This document shows, piece by piece, positions 1-7,966 of a stretch of DNA of 37,350 bases. Each line of letters starts with the position of its first letter. Position 1 is the first letter of the stretch. The notes beneath the pieces are model-generated. The model was given only the letters and a program-made list of their open reading frames with translations. It ran no database searches and had not been told where the DNA came from. Position numbers and translations under genes: made by a program. Source of the DNA: JAFLCA01 sp041907145 (lineage in GTDB: Bacteria; Bdellovibrionota_C; UBA2361; JAFLCA01); NCBI GenBank assembly GCA_041907145.1, contig JAYRHW010000238.1, forward strand, positions 1 through 37,350, in the 5' to 3' direction.

Positions 1-249
1 AGCCGGCGGCATATTCGTCTTCTTTGCTTCGAATATGACATGGGTGACGTGCCGCTCCACGAGTTTTTGAAGTGCTAGTGCGTGATTAGGAGCTTCACTC
101 AGGCTCGTATAGCCAAGCCCGTGCAGTGTCTGACGAAGTTGAATGCGAACGCTGAGCTCTGACTCGACAATCAGGATATGCATCTTGCCGCGCTCTGTTT
201 CGGAGAGCACCGGCAATGCTGATTTAGGAAATACGTCCTGTAGTGCCAT
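1..249 (-). CDS. Response regulator receiver domain protein (partial, N-terminus only)
   Basis: I translated the minus strand by hand from an ATG at 249; the frame stays open to the window edge (83 codons). Residues 22-80 resemble the start of a CheY-like receiver: a hydrophobic beta strand (MHILIVESELSVRIQLRQTL), then the alternating helix/strand pattern through HVTHVIFEAKK. The usual acidic pair after strand 1 is reduced to E-S-E. The expected phospho-acceptor position reads F-E-A, with Glu where Asp is normal, so this may be a phosphorylation-independent receiver. It diverges from the receiver gene at 497, with about 250 bases between them. A second ATG at residue 23 is an alternative start. 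Any output domain lies outside the window. Confidence 0.6.
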   Translation of the reverse strand, partial: MALQDVFPKSALPVLSETERGKMHILIVESELSVRIQLRQTLHGLGYTSLSEAPNHALALQKLVERHVTHVIFEAKKTNMPPA

Positions 250-496
250 CTTGAGTATTTGCGGACAGCGAGCTTCAGGCTGCCCTGCTCCAGCGAGTCT
301 TTAGTGGTCATAGGTATTATCGGAGGATTGCCTAGAGTTCTTTATTGATTGCTTTCGCTGCACTCAGCTCAACTGCCTGTAATTATTCAATGAATTTCGC
401 CTCGGCATTCGAATTTGCTGTTCGGTAGCGCAATTCAGTCTAAGACTCCTGGACTGCTACCTGGTACCATGATGGGGAATAACAGCATGAGGTGTT

Positions 497-1204
497 GTGA
501 CTACCCAGCGAAATGTACTCATTGCAGATGATGATCCCGATACCCGCGCCATCGTAGCCAGTGCAGTGCAGATGCTTGGGCACTCCGTGGTGGAGGCGAC
601 TGATGGAAAGCAGGCCCTGACCATCGCGCAACAGATGACCATCGACATGGCGGTGCTTGATGTCATGATGCCGGAGCTTCACGGAACCGAAGTATGTGCC
701 GGAATTAAGAAACTTGATGGGGGAGAGTACATCCCAGTGTTGATGCTCACTGCGCGCGATAGTGTCAAAGATAAAGTCTCCGCGCTCGACGGAGGAGCCG
801 ATGACTACCTTACGAAGCCATTTCACTATCAAGAGCTGCAGGCCAGGATTAAGGCATTGCTACGAGTTAGAGAGCTAAATCTTCGTTTGCGAGAGCAAAA
901 TGAGGAGCTTCAGCGCATGCAGGAGAAAATTGTTCAGCAAGAACGGCAACTGCTCGTGACACAACTTGCCGGAACGGCGGCTCACCAGCTCGGGCAGCCG
1001 CTCTCGGCTATCATGTTGAATTGTCATTTGATCGAGTCGCTTGGGGCGGCTGACGAGCGGTCAAAGAAGGCTCTGGCGGCCATTAAATCCGACTCCAAGC
1101 GCATGGCTGAACTCATTGAAAAGCTGCGCACTGCCGACGCTTCCAAGACCCGCAGTTATCACGGCAAAGCCGAAATCCTTGACATCGACTTCGACAAGAA
1201 ATAG
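497..1204 (+). CDS. Receiver domain fused to a histidine-kinase dimerisation (DHp) domain, no ATPase domain
   Basis: The 235-aa protein starts at GTG 497 with GAGG four bases upstream. Residues 5-122 are a canonical CheY-like receiver: acidic triad D11-D12-D13, phospho-acceptor D55 in VLDVMMPE, T85, and K107 in LTKPF. Residues 125-152 form a charged helix typical of a signalling coiled coil. Residues 150-225 look like a DHp helical hairpin with an H-box at H163 (AAHQLGQPLSAI), similar to the HxLxQPL H-boxes of NtrY/DctB-type kinases. The protein then stops, with no N, G1 or G2 boxes and so no ATP-binding catalytic domain. By inference it would accept phosphate from, or pass it to, another kinase, acting as a receiver plus histidine phosphotransfer adaptor. 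It converges on the ECF sigma gene with 31 bases between. Confidence 0.85.
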   Translation: MTTQRNVLIADDDPDTRAIVASAVQMLGHSVVEATDGKQALTIAQQMTIDMAVLDVMMPELHGTEVCAGIKKLDGGEYIPVLMLTARDSVKDKVSALDGGADDYLTKPFHYQELQARIKALLRVRELNLRLREQNEELQRMQEKIVQQERQLLVTQLAGTAAHQLGQPLSAIMLNCHLIESLGAADERSKKALAAIKSDSKRMAELIEKLRTADASKTRSYHGKAEILDIDFDKK

Positions 1205-1235
1205 CGCTTGCCTCGGTGCGGTATCGGCCGCAGCA

Positions 1236-1880
1236 CTAAAATGCTGGCGACAGTTTCATCATGGGCGTAGCGCGAATGACATGTCTCTTGCCCGTAAAAT
1301 CGTCATAGTATCGCTGCAGCTTCTTTCGCAGCATCAAGCGCGAGCGGTGCAGCCGAGATTTTACGGCCGGTATGGACAAGTCCAATATTTCTCCAACCTC
1401 CTGATTCGAGAGACCATCGACATCTCGGAGTACGAATACGGCGCGGTACTGATCTGGCAGCCGATTGATCGCACCCTCCAACGTCTCGCGCAGTTCGCGA
1501 TTCATGGAGAGCAGGTCAACTCGCTGACCAGGAGTATTGTCCTTCTCGATCGTGATTTGCTTAGTTTGAGGAGAAAGATCCTCGATATACACCGTATTGC
1601 TCTGGCGACGTTTACGGAGCTTCATGAAGGCGGCGTTCACGATAATTCGATACAACCAACTCGAGAACGCTGACTTTCCCTGGAATCCTTCGAGCTTCTG
1701 GTAGATCGTGGTGAAAACGTCCTGCAGTACCTCTTCGGCGTCCTCTTGGTTGCGCGTAAAGCGCATGGCGAGATTGTAGACCTTTGCCTCATAGCGCCCG
1801 ACGAGTTCCTCATAGGCATCCATGGAGCCCTTGCGGAATTGTTCGATGAGAACTGAGTCCGTGATCTTTTTCTCTTTCAT
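1236..1880 (-). CDS. ECF-type RNA polymerase sigma factor (sigma-70 family)
   Basis: The 214-aa protein has the two-domain ECF layout. Sigma region 2 spans about residues 20-90, with the core-binding/-10 motif around RNQEDAEEVLQDVFTTIYQK and FSSWLYRIIVN. A linker follows, then region 4 at about 130-190 with INRLPDQYRAVFVLRDVDG and the helix-turn-helix LSNQEVGEILDLSIPAVKSR. It would direct RNA polymerase to a stress- or envelope-type regulon. The start is ATG 1880, with GAGG about eight bases upstream. No anti-sigma factor is adjacent: the upstream neighbour is 377 bases away and encodes a glycosyltransferase. The protein carries a basic tail of about 20 residues after region 4, longer than many RpoE-like members. 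Family assignment is secure; subgroup and regulon are unknown. Confidence 0.93.
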   Translation of the reverse strand: MKEKKITDSVLIEQFRKGSMDAYEELVGRYEAKVYNLAMRFTRNQEDAEEVLQDVFTTIYQKLEGFQGKSAFSSWLYRIIVNAAFMKLRKRRQSNTVYIEDLSPQTKQITIEKDNTPGQRVDLLSMNRELRETLEGAINRLPDQYRAVFVLRDVDGLSNQEVGEILDLSIPAVKSRLHRSRLMLRKKLQRYYDDFTGKRHVIRATPMMKLSPAF

Positions 1881-2257
1881 GGCAAAACCTCACAACAAAA
1901 AATGCGGAAGTGTCGACTTTGGGATCTGATTCCCGGGGTGGACTGCTTCCTACTTTAAAACCAGCGAAGGCGGTCTCTCGGCATTTCGCCGCGGACCCCT
2001 CCGCAAAGCATAGGTGCCCTCTTTTGTTCCATATTGGGGCGGAAAGGTTGCCACAAACTCTTCACGAGAATGTAAAAGTCTTGTAAAAGACCCGGATTTT
2101 CAGAGGAACCACTGTTTGTTTGGCCGTTCTACTGCCGCTTTCAGGAGGTTTCTTCGTGCAATCCGGAATGCCCGCCGAGCGGCACGAGCATCCACTGTGT
2201 TGGCTTAGCCCGTCCTGAAATCAATACCCCTTTCGGTGTGGTGCTCGGAGGCTGCAG
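1881..2257. other. Intergenic region upstream of the ECF sigma gene
   Basis: I see no convincing gene in these 377 bases. They hold the 5' region of the sigma factor (minus strand). On the plus strand two copies of TGTAAAAG lie at 2071-2078 and 2082-2089, 11 bases apart (one helical turn); the second copy overlaps a small inverted repeat GTCTT-N4-AAGAC (2078-2091). Shortly after, GAACCA (2106-2111), a 16-base spacer and TCTAC (2128-2132) resemble the -35/-10 spacing of extracytoplasmic-stress sigma promoters. That promoter would point away from the sigma gene and into the antisense of the glycosyltransferase. All of this is motif-level evidence only. Confidence 0.35.
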
Positions 2258-3175
2258 TTACGAGGCTACGCGCTCGAAATTTTGCAGAAAGGAGGAAAAG
2301 TCGGCGCTCGATACTGAGCGGTGGCGTACTTTATATAGGACAATGTCTCCCAGCATGCGAGCGGAATCAAGAATAAGATTGACCTTGGAGCCGGGGACAT
2401 TGTTCCAGTTGATCGGCACCTCGGCAATGGCGAGCCCCGCCCTGCGCGCAATGTACAGAACCTCAACGTCGAAGCTAAAACCATCCGAGGATTGACGCTC
2501 GAAGAGGTATTTCGCTGCCCGAGCAGAAAAAAGTTTGAAGCCGCATTGCGTATCGGCAATGTTCGGCAAGATGAGAATGTTGACGACAAAGTTGAATATT
2601 CGACCCAGATATTTCCGATACCATCGGGTGGTGACTCTGGTATCGCTGGAACTGAGTGCTCGCGAACCAATAACCACTTCAGTGCCGGTTACCAGCTGAG
2701 ACTCAAGACGTTCGAGCTCCCTAATAGGCGTCGCGCCGTCGGCATCAGCAAAGAGCACCACACGTCCGTGCGCGTTAAGAACCCCGGTGCGCACGGCATG
2801 ACCTTTGCCATAGTTCTTGGGCACCCGAATAAGACGAACCTGGGGACGGATGCGTTCGAATTTATGAACGACATCGGAAGTGCCATCGACGCTCCCATCG
2901 TCAACCACGATGATCTCATAGGACCGATTGCCTGAATCGAGGTAGTCGATCATGTCAACCAGTGTCGACGGAAGGCGCCGTTCCTCGTTGTATGCGGGGA
3001 CAACGATGGAGAGATCGACAGCGCGAGTCGTCGAAGGCTGGCCTTCGATCCACTGATGTATCGATTTGGGCGGGTTGCTGCTGTCGTTCATAAAGAGCGC
3101 GGTTCCGCGCAGATTTTCCCCGAGATTAGCACCGAGTTTGCCCCGGCGGCAAACCCGAAGAAATTTGAGGTACAT
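2258..3175 (-). CDS. Family 2 glycosyltransferase, dolichyl/polyprenyl-phosphate sugar synthase type
   Basis: This GT-A fold transferase resembles DPM1/ALG5-type enzymes, which move a sugar from a nucleotide donor to a polyprenyl phosphate on the cytoplasmic face. Visible motifs in order are VVPAYNEERRLPSTL (GT2 entry strand), VVDDGSVDGT (nucleotide binding), KNYGKGHAVRTG, and the metal-binding FADADGATP with its DxD-like acidic cluster. Further on come IADTQCGFKLFSARAA and the FDVEVLYIARR acceptor-loop region. There is no C-terminal transmembrane pair, so it is the soluble DPG-synthase-like class. The start is uncertain: ATG 3175 gives 305 aa and ATG 3091 gives 277 aa, closer to the usual N-terminus; neither has a good ribosome site. 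It lies about 30 bases downstream of a flippase-like gene on the same strand, so the pair may make and move a lipid-linked sugar. Confidence 0.88.
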   Translation of the reverse strand: MYLKFLRVCRRGKLGANLGENLRGTALFMNDSSNPPKSIHQWIEGQPSTTRAVDLSIVVPAYNEERRLPSTLVDMIDYLDSGNRSYEIIVVDDGSVDGTSDVVHKFERIRPQVRLIRVPKNYGKGHAVRTGVLNAHGRVVLFADADGATPIRELERLESQLVTGTEVVIGSRALSSSDTRVTTRWYRKYLGRIFNFVVNILILPNIADTQCGFKLFSARAAKYLFERQSSDGFSFDVEVLYIARRAGLAIAEVPINWNNVPGSKVNLILDSARMLGDIVLYKVRHRSVSSADFSSFLQNFERVAS

Positions 3176-3205
3176 ACTATGCTGCAGACAGGGGGAGGGT
3201 GGAGC

Positions 3206-4207
3206 CTATACGGCAGCCTGCTGCTCCGCTTGCAGCTGCTTGAGCGTCGATTTCCAAGTCAGCATCACCGCCGCTCCAGGGATAGCTACAATCGCGTACT
3301 GAACCACATGCTGTGTCAGCACCATGGTCAATGCGAGTTCCTTAGGCACTCCAACTGAAACCAAGACCGCACTAGCGATAGCTTCAATCACACCTATGCC
3401 GCCCGGAGCCGCTGGAATTAGCGAGCTGAAATTAACGGTTACCATGAAGAGTACACATATCCCAATCGGAAGATCAGCATCGAAGGCTTTCGTAATACAG
3501 AAGTAAACGCAAAGCTCGATGGCCCAAATCAGTAACGACCAGGTGACGAGAAAAGGGATCTTTTGGGGCGTACAGAGCGGCGCCAGCCCCTCGACAAAAA
3601 TCTGAATGCGCTTGGAGGTGTAGTGTGACGCGCGATGATCGAACCTGTTGGTAATTCGATCGAGCAGGCCGAATAATGACCTGCGAAAGGTTAGTGTAAG
3701 CACTACTCCAACAAGTACCGCCAGGAAAAGTAATGCTACGTAACTTAGATTTGCGGATAGCACCTGGTCGCCACGATGGAACGCGAAAGCCACGAAGAAC
3801 AGACTTAGAGCCAACCCATCAGCAAGGCGCTCACTGGCGACCGTTGCCAGCACGAGAGTTCTTGTTTCTCCGCTGATCTTGGCTCCCATATGCGCTCGGA
3901 CAAACTCCCCCGCCCGGGCAGGAAGAATGTTATTCATGAAGAAACCCAGGATCAGCACTTTGTAGGAATTGATGATGTCGAGGGTAGGCTTGGGGAAGAG
4001 ATACTGCCAGCGCCTAGCCCGCAAAACATAGGAGCCTGCGGTAATTACTACCGCAAGCAATAGCCACGAGAGGTCTATGTTACCAAGGTGGCTGTAAAGG
4101 ACCGACCAATCCACCCCATTGAATGCGAGGTATAGGGCTACGCAGGTGATGACCCAGGGAATGAGTTTCATCAGGGTCGAACGCAGGGTATGGCGGGAGG
4201 TATTCAC
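3206..4207 (-). CDS. Flippase-like membrane protein (UPF0104 / LPG-synthase transmembrane domain family)
   Basis: This is a 333-aa polytopic protein with about eight hydrophobic segments, starting with PWVITCVALYLAFNGV. It carries the UPF0104 signature: LRARRWQYLF after the second helix, then NNILPARAGEFVRAH and, near the end, the Pro/Gly-rich helix PAAPGGIGVIEA. The family includes the membrane half of lysyl-phosphatidylglycerol synthase (MprF) and proteins proposed to move lipids or lipid-linked sugars across the inner membrane; the substrate here is unknown. The annotated start is GTG 4207; an in-frame ATG 12 codons in (4171) is possible. The gene precedes the polyprenyl-phosphate glycosyltransferase at 2258, which suggests a shared pathway. 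A paralogue with the same motifs lies at 30826-31851. Confidence 0.88.
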   Translation of the reverse strand: MNTSRHTLRSTLMKLIPWVITCVALYLAFNGVDWSVLYSHLGNIDLSWLLLAVVITAGSYVLRARRWQYLFPKPTLDIINSYKVLILGFFMNNILPARAGEFVRAHMGAKISGETRTLVLATVASERLADGLALSLFFVAFAFHRGDQVLSANLSYVALLFLAVLVGVVLTLTFRRSLFGLLDRITNRFDHRASHYTSKRIQIFVEGLAPLCTPQKIPFLVTWSLLIWAIELCVYFCITKAFDADLPIGICVLFMVTVNFSSLIPAAPGGIGVIEAIASAVLVSVGVPKELALTMVLTQHVVQYAIVAIPGAAVMLTWKSTLKQLQAEQQAAV

Positions 4208-4259
4208 GGCTTCTGAAAATATCGCTAAAGCATTACGGGGGCAACATTAGCAATATTGA

Positions 4260-4287
4260 TTGCCAAGGCCAAGGGAGGCCTGGGCAA
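4260..4287 (-). terminator. Stem-loop between two minus-strand genes, possible terminator
   Basis: TTGCC plus AGGCC (separated by one mismatched base) pairs with GGCCT plus GGCAA around a six-base loop, giving an 11-position stem with one mismatch. It lies downstream of the lipoprotein gene that ends at 4315 and upstream of the flippase-like gene. On the minus strand the stem is followed by an AT-rich run but no clean T-tract, so it is a weak terminator or an RNA-stability hairpin. Confidence 0.4.
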
Positions 4288-4314
4288 GGTCTGACGGAGC
4301 TCTATGAGGGCTAC

Positions 4315-4974
4315 CTATTCGCGTACTACTTCCCGCACGATACAGCGCGAGAGGTCCTCTTCGAGTCCTGGTAGGTCGAGGGTCGAGGGAACTCGATCCG
4401 CAAGATAATAGCTACTAAGCGTCTGATTCATGGCGCGGGCATCGCTGCGCGCAGTAGTCTTTCCAAACCAAATGGTGGTTCCCGATTCAGTTTCTATTAA
4501 CTTGGTGGTGGCGCTTAGCTCGTCAAGCGAACGGATTGGATCGACATTACCGACGAAAACCAGGTCATAGCCTGCATCGCGAGCCGATGCGATGGCGCCG
4601 AAGTTACCGGTGTGGAACTCCTCCTTTTTGCGCGGCCAGTCCTGACGATTGAAGACTTCAACTATCGGGAAGACGTTGCTGTCAACGAAGCGCTCATGGA
4701 CCTTCCATGCCAACTCGTTGCCCAGCCCCGGCACCTCATTATTAATTCCGGCAACATTTGCCGGAACTGAGAAGGGCACCACAGCTACTCTCACCGGAGC
4801 ATTTGTTTGAAACCGGGTACTTAGGTAGTCAGGGATGACCGTGCGGACGTAAGCACGGGAATTGCAAGGATCCATCACGTAGTGTCTTGTCAGCGAACAT
4901 CCCGCTGCCAATGACAGCAACAACAGCGTCAAGTATTTGACGCTACAGGAAAGGAAACCTGTAAGGCGTTTCAT
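4315..4974 (-). CDS. Outer-membrane-type lipoprotein with CsgG/LpoB/FlgO-like fold
   Basis: The protein has 219 aa. Residues 1-26 are a lipoprotein signal (basic KR, hydrophobic core, lipobox LAAGC with the acyl-accepting Cys at 26). The mature part has the alternating strand/helix pattern of CsgG/LpoB/FlgO-type periplasmic domains: RVAVVPFSVP as first strand, LAWKVHERFVDSNVFPIVEV as helix and strand, then YDLVFVGNVDPI and a KLIETESGTTIWFGKT hairpin. Such proteins usually accompany surface organelles or cell-wall machines. It diverges from the FlgO-like lipoprotein at 5005 with only 30 bases between, so the promoters must overlap the gene starts. No specific function can be given. The lipobox is clear; the fold assignment is inferred from pattern. 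Confidence 0.75.
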   Translation of the reverse strand: MKRLTGFLSCSVKYLTLLLLSLAAGCSLTRHYVMDPCNSRAYVRTVIPDYLSTRFQTNAPVRVAVVPFSVPANVAGINNEVPGLGNELAWKVHERFVDSNVFPIVEVFNRQDWPRKKEEFHTGNFGAIASARDAGYDLVFVGNVDPIRSLDELSATTKLIETESGTTIWFGKTTARSDARAMNQTLSSYYLADRVPSTLDLPGLEEDLSRCIVREVVRE

Positions 4975-5004
4975 AGTAAAGCCTGTTAATACAAGAAGGT
5001 AGCC

Positions 5005-5799
5005 ATGCGCAACAAAATGCTAACACGACGATCTCCTTCCTTGGAGCTGTTACTTCAAGGATTGTGCCATAATTCGCTGCGAATTCTCTGTGTCCTTGCC
5101 CTGCTTTTCGTTTTTGGCTGCAGCAAGCGTTATGACGATCTGCCGGCCTCGTGGCCATTTTTCGCCGATGCCGACGAGCATACGATGGGCAGATTTAAGA
5201 CTTCTTATATCGTAGACCAAATTGACGGCTATTATCGCGGAGTCAATCCGGGACCGATTGGAGTGACCACGTTCGTGAACTCGGATGACCTTTATGCGAC
5301 GTCCTCATTCGGACGCATGTATGCCGAGCAGGTAATGAGCGAACTCGCGATGCGCGGGTATGACGTGGTCGAACTACGGCAGGCTGACGCGATTCAATTC
5401 GTCTCATCCCGCGGAGAGTTCAATCTTTCGCGCGATCCCTCATCGGTTCGCAGACAGCGAGATCTCGGTGGAGTCATTGTGGGCACCTACGTGGTTTCGC
5501 CGGTCCGTGTATACGTGAATGCGCGCTTGCTGGATCCATCGTCGTCGATGGTCCTTTCGGCAGGCTCTGTTGAAATGTCAAAGACGAGCGAGTTGGCTCG
5601 CATGCTGCGTTCGGGCTCAGGACCAACTTCACTTGAAAGAATTCCGGTACGCCATGTGGGCTTGGCAACCTTCCCGATGTCCATGTACCCGACCGAAGGT
5701 CGACAGATATATGATATTGAAGAATCCGGCGGTTCCAATTGGGCAGTGGGTCCTCAGCCTCAATTCGCCCCCGGCGTCTTAAAGCCGGGCAAGAAGTAG
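5005..5799 (+). CDS. FlgO-like outer-membrane lipoprotein
   Basis: The 264-aa protein has a signal of about 39 residues ending in the lipobox VFGC, so it is a predicted lipoprotein (Cys 39). Residues about 65-195 fit the FlgO domain: IGVTTFVNSDDLYATSSFGR, then AEQVMSELAMRGYDVVELR, a variable insert, and RDLGGVIVGTYVVSPVRVYV followed by NARLLDPSSSMVLSAGSVEM. FlgO proteins are flagellum-associated outer-membrane lipoproteins that support motility. A hook protein gene at 32048 shows that this genome encodes flagella, but no other flagellar gene is adjacent here. The start ATG 5005 is preceded by AAGG. The roughly 60-residue C-terminal tail beyond the domain is unassigned. The last codons contain a perfect 6-bp inverted repeat with no T-run after it. 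Confidence 0.75.
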   Translation: MRNKMLTRRSPSLELLLQGLCHNSLRILCVLALLFVFGCSKRYDDLPASWPFFADADEHTMGRFKTSYIVDQIDGYYRGVNPGPIGVTTFVNSDDLYATSSFGRMYAEQVMSELAMRGYDVVELRQADAIQFVSSRGEFNLSRDPSSVRRQRDLGGVIVGTYVVSPVRVYVNARLLDPSSSMVLSAGSVEMSKTSELARMLRSGSGPTSLERIPVRHVGLATFPMSMYPTEGRQIYDIEESGGSNWAVGPQPQFAPGVLKPGKK

Positions 5800-5968
5800 A
5801 GTCACTTCTCGCCACGCGCATCGATCTCAATCCCGTTCCTCGATTTTCGGCTGACGAGCCGGAAGTCGTGGAGCGGGAATTTGCTTTTTGAGACAAATGA
5901 AATTGGCAATTGGGAAGGGCGAGACCCTTGGGGCTCGCCAACCATTGCACTCGCTATTTCTCCGGAAT

Positions 5969-6316
5969 TTAGTAGAGGGAGAATCCGTTTGGGCTTCCCT
6001 TGCTGTCCTTCAGATTTCTCCAGCCTTGGTCGCCGCGTTTGCGCGAGGTGCAGTAGGGATTCGACCGATTTTCCGGCCTCGAGCAGTCAGCATAAACCCC
6101 GCTTTCTTCGTGATAGAGAAATCCTAGTCCCAAAGAATTCAAAACTCCCTGCAGCTGGCGCCCGAACATCATCGCAATCAGGAGCAGGGCCAGTATGATG
6201 CCGAAGACCCAGCCACCCAATCGGATGAGGTGCTCCCGTTTGGAGGGGGTGGTTTCGGTATTCTTACTTTCTGGCGCTGGCACGGAGATATTCTCTGAAA
6301 TAATTTGTGCTGACAT
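5969..6316 (-). CDS. Small single-pass membrane protein, unknown function
   Basis: This 115-aa protein has a polar N-terminus of about 30 residues, one transmembrane helix (about 32-51, WVFGIILALLLIAMMFG) and a polar basic tail with two cysteines (YADCSRPENRSNPYCTSRKR) that could form a disulphide. It starts at ATG 6316 with a purine-rich GGAAAG/GCGGG stretch upstream. I recognise no family. It converges on the FlgO-like gene across 169 bases and diverges from the plus-strand cluster beginning at 6514. By the positive-inside rule the orientation is ambiguous, because both flanks carry Lys/Arg. Coding status rests on the ribosome site and the coherent protein pattern. Confidence 0.6.
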   Translation of the reverse strand: MSAQIISENISVPAPESKNTETTPSKREHLIRLGGWVFGIILALLLIAMMFGRQLQGVLNSLGLGFLYHEESGVYADCSRPENRSNPYCTSRKRGDQGWRNLKDSKGSPNGFSLY

Positions 6317-6513
6317 CCCGCACTTTCCGGCAAGACGCTAACACAGAGCTTCAACTATATAGGATGATTGGCTTTCACCCGGGAGATTCGGGACTAATAC
6401 GGGGATCTCCGGAGCGCGGGCTCAAAAGCATACTAAGCCTTTGATAATTATCAATTATCGAATTGAGTTCGAAACGAAGTTTGGCTATAAGACAGGGTCT
6501 AACCGAGGGCAAA

Positions 6514-7200
6514 ATGTCCCAAACTACAGCATTACTCAGCAGAACAAGCAGCCACCTGTGGGTGGCAGCCTACCCATTTGTCGACACCACTCTTTTTATG
6601 GTGCCGGCTAATCCGGTTATGAGCCCTCCCGAGCCGGTGACTGCCGAGCTTTATGATGCTGATGGCAACTTAGCCAACGAGCTGGCCTTTGAGTATCCGC
6701 GAGGTCATGCTGGGGTCGTTGAGCTCGAGACGGTCATGGGTGATTGCAAACTCGAGGGGGGATTTCGCCATGGGCATCTTGTCCTGCGCACCCCTGTCGG
6801 GGTCAGCCATTACCTGCGCATGAATTCGCGCGAAGGTGCCGCATTGATTGGTGAGCCAGTGGCCCTAGGTCCCGAGCGCAGCGGATTTTTTCCGCTAACT
6901 ATCGATGATGGACGCAATTATTACGTCGCGCTGGTCAACCACACCAAGACGCCGGCTACGGTAAAGTGCCGCTTGTTTTGTGCTAAGCGATCTCCCGAAG
7001 CAATGTTCACCGTTCCGGCGTTAGGGTCGCGACTGCTGAGTCTTGCTACTCAGTTTGCTGAATATGCCGAACTCGAAAGCGGCAAGCAGCTTCAAGCATA
7101 TATTCGCCTGAGCACCAAGTCCGATACGACCGTTGGGGTGCAGCTTATCGAGAGACTCGAGGGCAAGAGTGAGGCTGGTTTCTTTTATTCGGTGAGCTAG
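6514..7200 (+). CDS. Unknown protein, probable beta-sandwich domain; first gene of a four-gene cluster
   Basis: I chose ATG 6514 because GAGGG sits five bases upstream; the frame also extends to a TTG at 6463 that has no ribosome site. The 228-aa product has no signal peptide or membrane segment. It is rich in short beta strands (WVAAYPFVDTTLFMVP, NYYVALVNHTKTPATVKCRL, GVQLIERL), which looks like one or two beta-sandwich domains. The segment RSGFFPLTIDDGR echoes SGFFGLEFEI in the next gene, hinting that the two are distant relatives. It abuts that gene with no spacing. I recognise no family. From context it acts with the next two genes and MqnB, or is merely co-transcribed with MqnB. Confidence 0.7.
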   Translation: MSQTTALLSRTSSHLWVAAYPFVDTTLFMVPANPVMSPPEPVTAELYDADGNLANELAFEYPRGHAGVVELETVMGDCKLEGGFRHGHLVLRTPVGVSHYLRMNSREGAALIGEPVALGPERSGFFPLTIDDGRNYYVALVNHTKTPATVKCRLFCAKRSPEAMFTVPALGSRLLSLATQFAEYAELESGKQLQAYIRLSTKSDTTVGVQLIERLEGKSEAGFFYSVS

Positions 7201-7956
7201 ATGCAAAGCGTTCGGTGGGTCACTTTCTGCATTTCTAACGCGGTCACGCGCAGCATCGTCCATTTCTTTCCAGCCTCGGTGAATATGGCGGGGCCTTACT
7301 CCGCTCAATGTAAGTTGACGCTGTTCCAGAAGGATAATGAACCACGATCTGTATCGCTTGAGGGAGCACGGTTCGGCCAGCCCGATGGCTTTCGACTTGA
7401 CGATGTCTTTCCTCAACTGCAGGAAGGGGCAAGCGGATTTTTTGGCTTGGAATTCGAGATTGCCACGACCCAGCCGCGCACGGACTTATCGGCATCGTCT
7501 TGCGTCATAGAGCTTTCTTCCCGGGGGCAGTCATGCCGATTCTGGCCGCGCAAGTACTTGCAGGACTCCGACACCAGCGTGAAGGCAGCAGTACTGCCGA
7601 AGCCTTCGTTGGATCGTTCGATGCTCGCGCTTAAGGACGCCTTTTTTTCTAGCTCCCTGGTAATTGTGAACAATGGCGCAGAGGTCTTTTCGCCCAAGCT
7701 TTTGGCGGCCGGGCAGGCTACTCCCACGGGGGGTGAACTGCGAAACATATCGGTGGACCTTGTAACTGCACGGGGCGTGGTGGAAATTGATCTCACTGAT
7801 AGTGCGACCGCGGATGTTCCGGCCCTCGAGTGTAGCTGGGGTCTGGTGCGCGCGGGGGGCATTTGGAATGCCGAGTCGTTGCCCGAACAGGTCAGCATGT
7901 ATGCTTTGTACCGTGAGACGGTGACCCGTCGTCCTGTGTCAGTGGTAGCGTTATAA
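7201..7956 (+). CDS. Unknown protein, second gene of the cluster
   Basis: This 251-aa protein starts at the ATG directly after the stop codon of the previous gene, so the two are probably translationally coupled; GGTGAG inside the upstream gene can serve as ribosome site. It is predicted cytoplasmic, beta-rich and without transmembrane helices. Features include CKLTLFQKD, SGFFGLEFEI, SSSLVIVNNGAEVFSPKLL and GVVEIDLTDSATADV. It has five cysteines with no obvious motif. It shares the SGFFxL segment and general strand pattern with the gene at 6514, so a duplicated or paired beta-sandwich protein is possible. I do not recognise the family. Confidence 0.7.
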   Translation: MQSVRWVTFCISNAVTRSIVHFFPASVNMAGPYSAQCKLTLFQKDNEPRSVSLEGARFGQPDGFRLDDVFPQLQEGASGFFGLEFEIATTQPRTDLSASSCVIELSSRGQSCRFWPRKYLQDSDTSVKAAVLPKPSLDRSMLALKDAFFSSSLVIVNNGAEVFSPKLLAAGQATPTGGELRNISVDLVTARGVVEIDLTDSATADVPALECSWGLVRAGGIWNAESLPEQVSMYALYRETVTRRPVSVVAL

Positions 7957-7966
7957 GAGCAGGATC

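Noticed and set aside
440..832. Long minus-strand reading frame opposite the receiver-DHp gene
   Set aside because: Its protein is a low-quality His-rich shadow of the coding strand and has no ribosome site or recognisable fold.
2014..2208. Small basic reading frame in the gap upstream of the sigma gene
   Set aside because: No ribosome site and composition like non-coding DNA; the gap is better explained as regulatory.
5765..5815. Inverted repeats at the end of the FlgO-like gene
   Set aside because: CCCGGC/GCCGGG lies inside the last codons and no T-tract follows either repeat.
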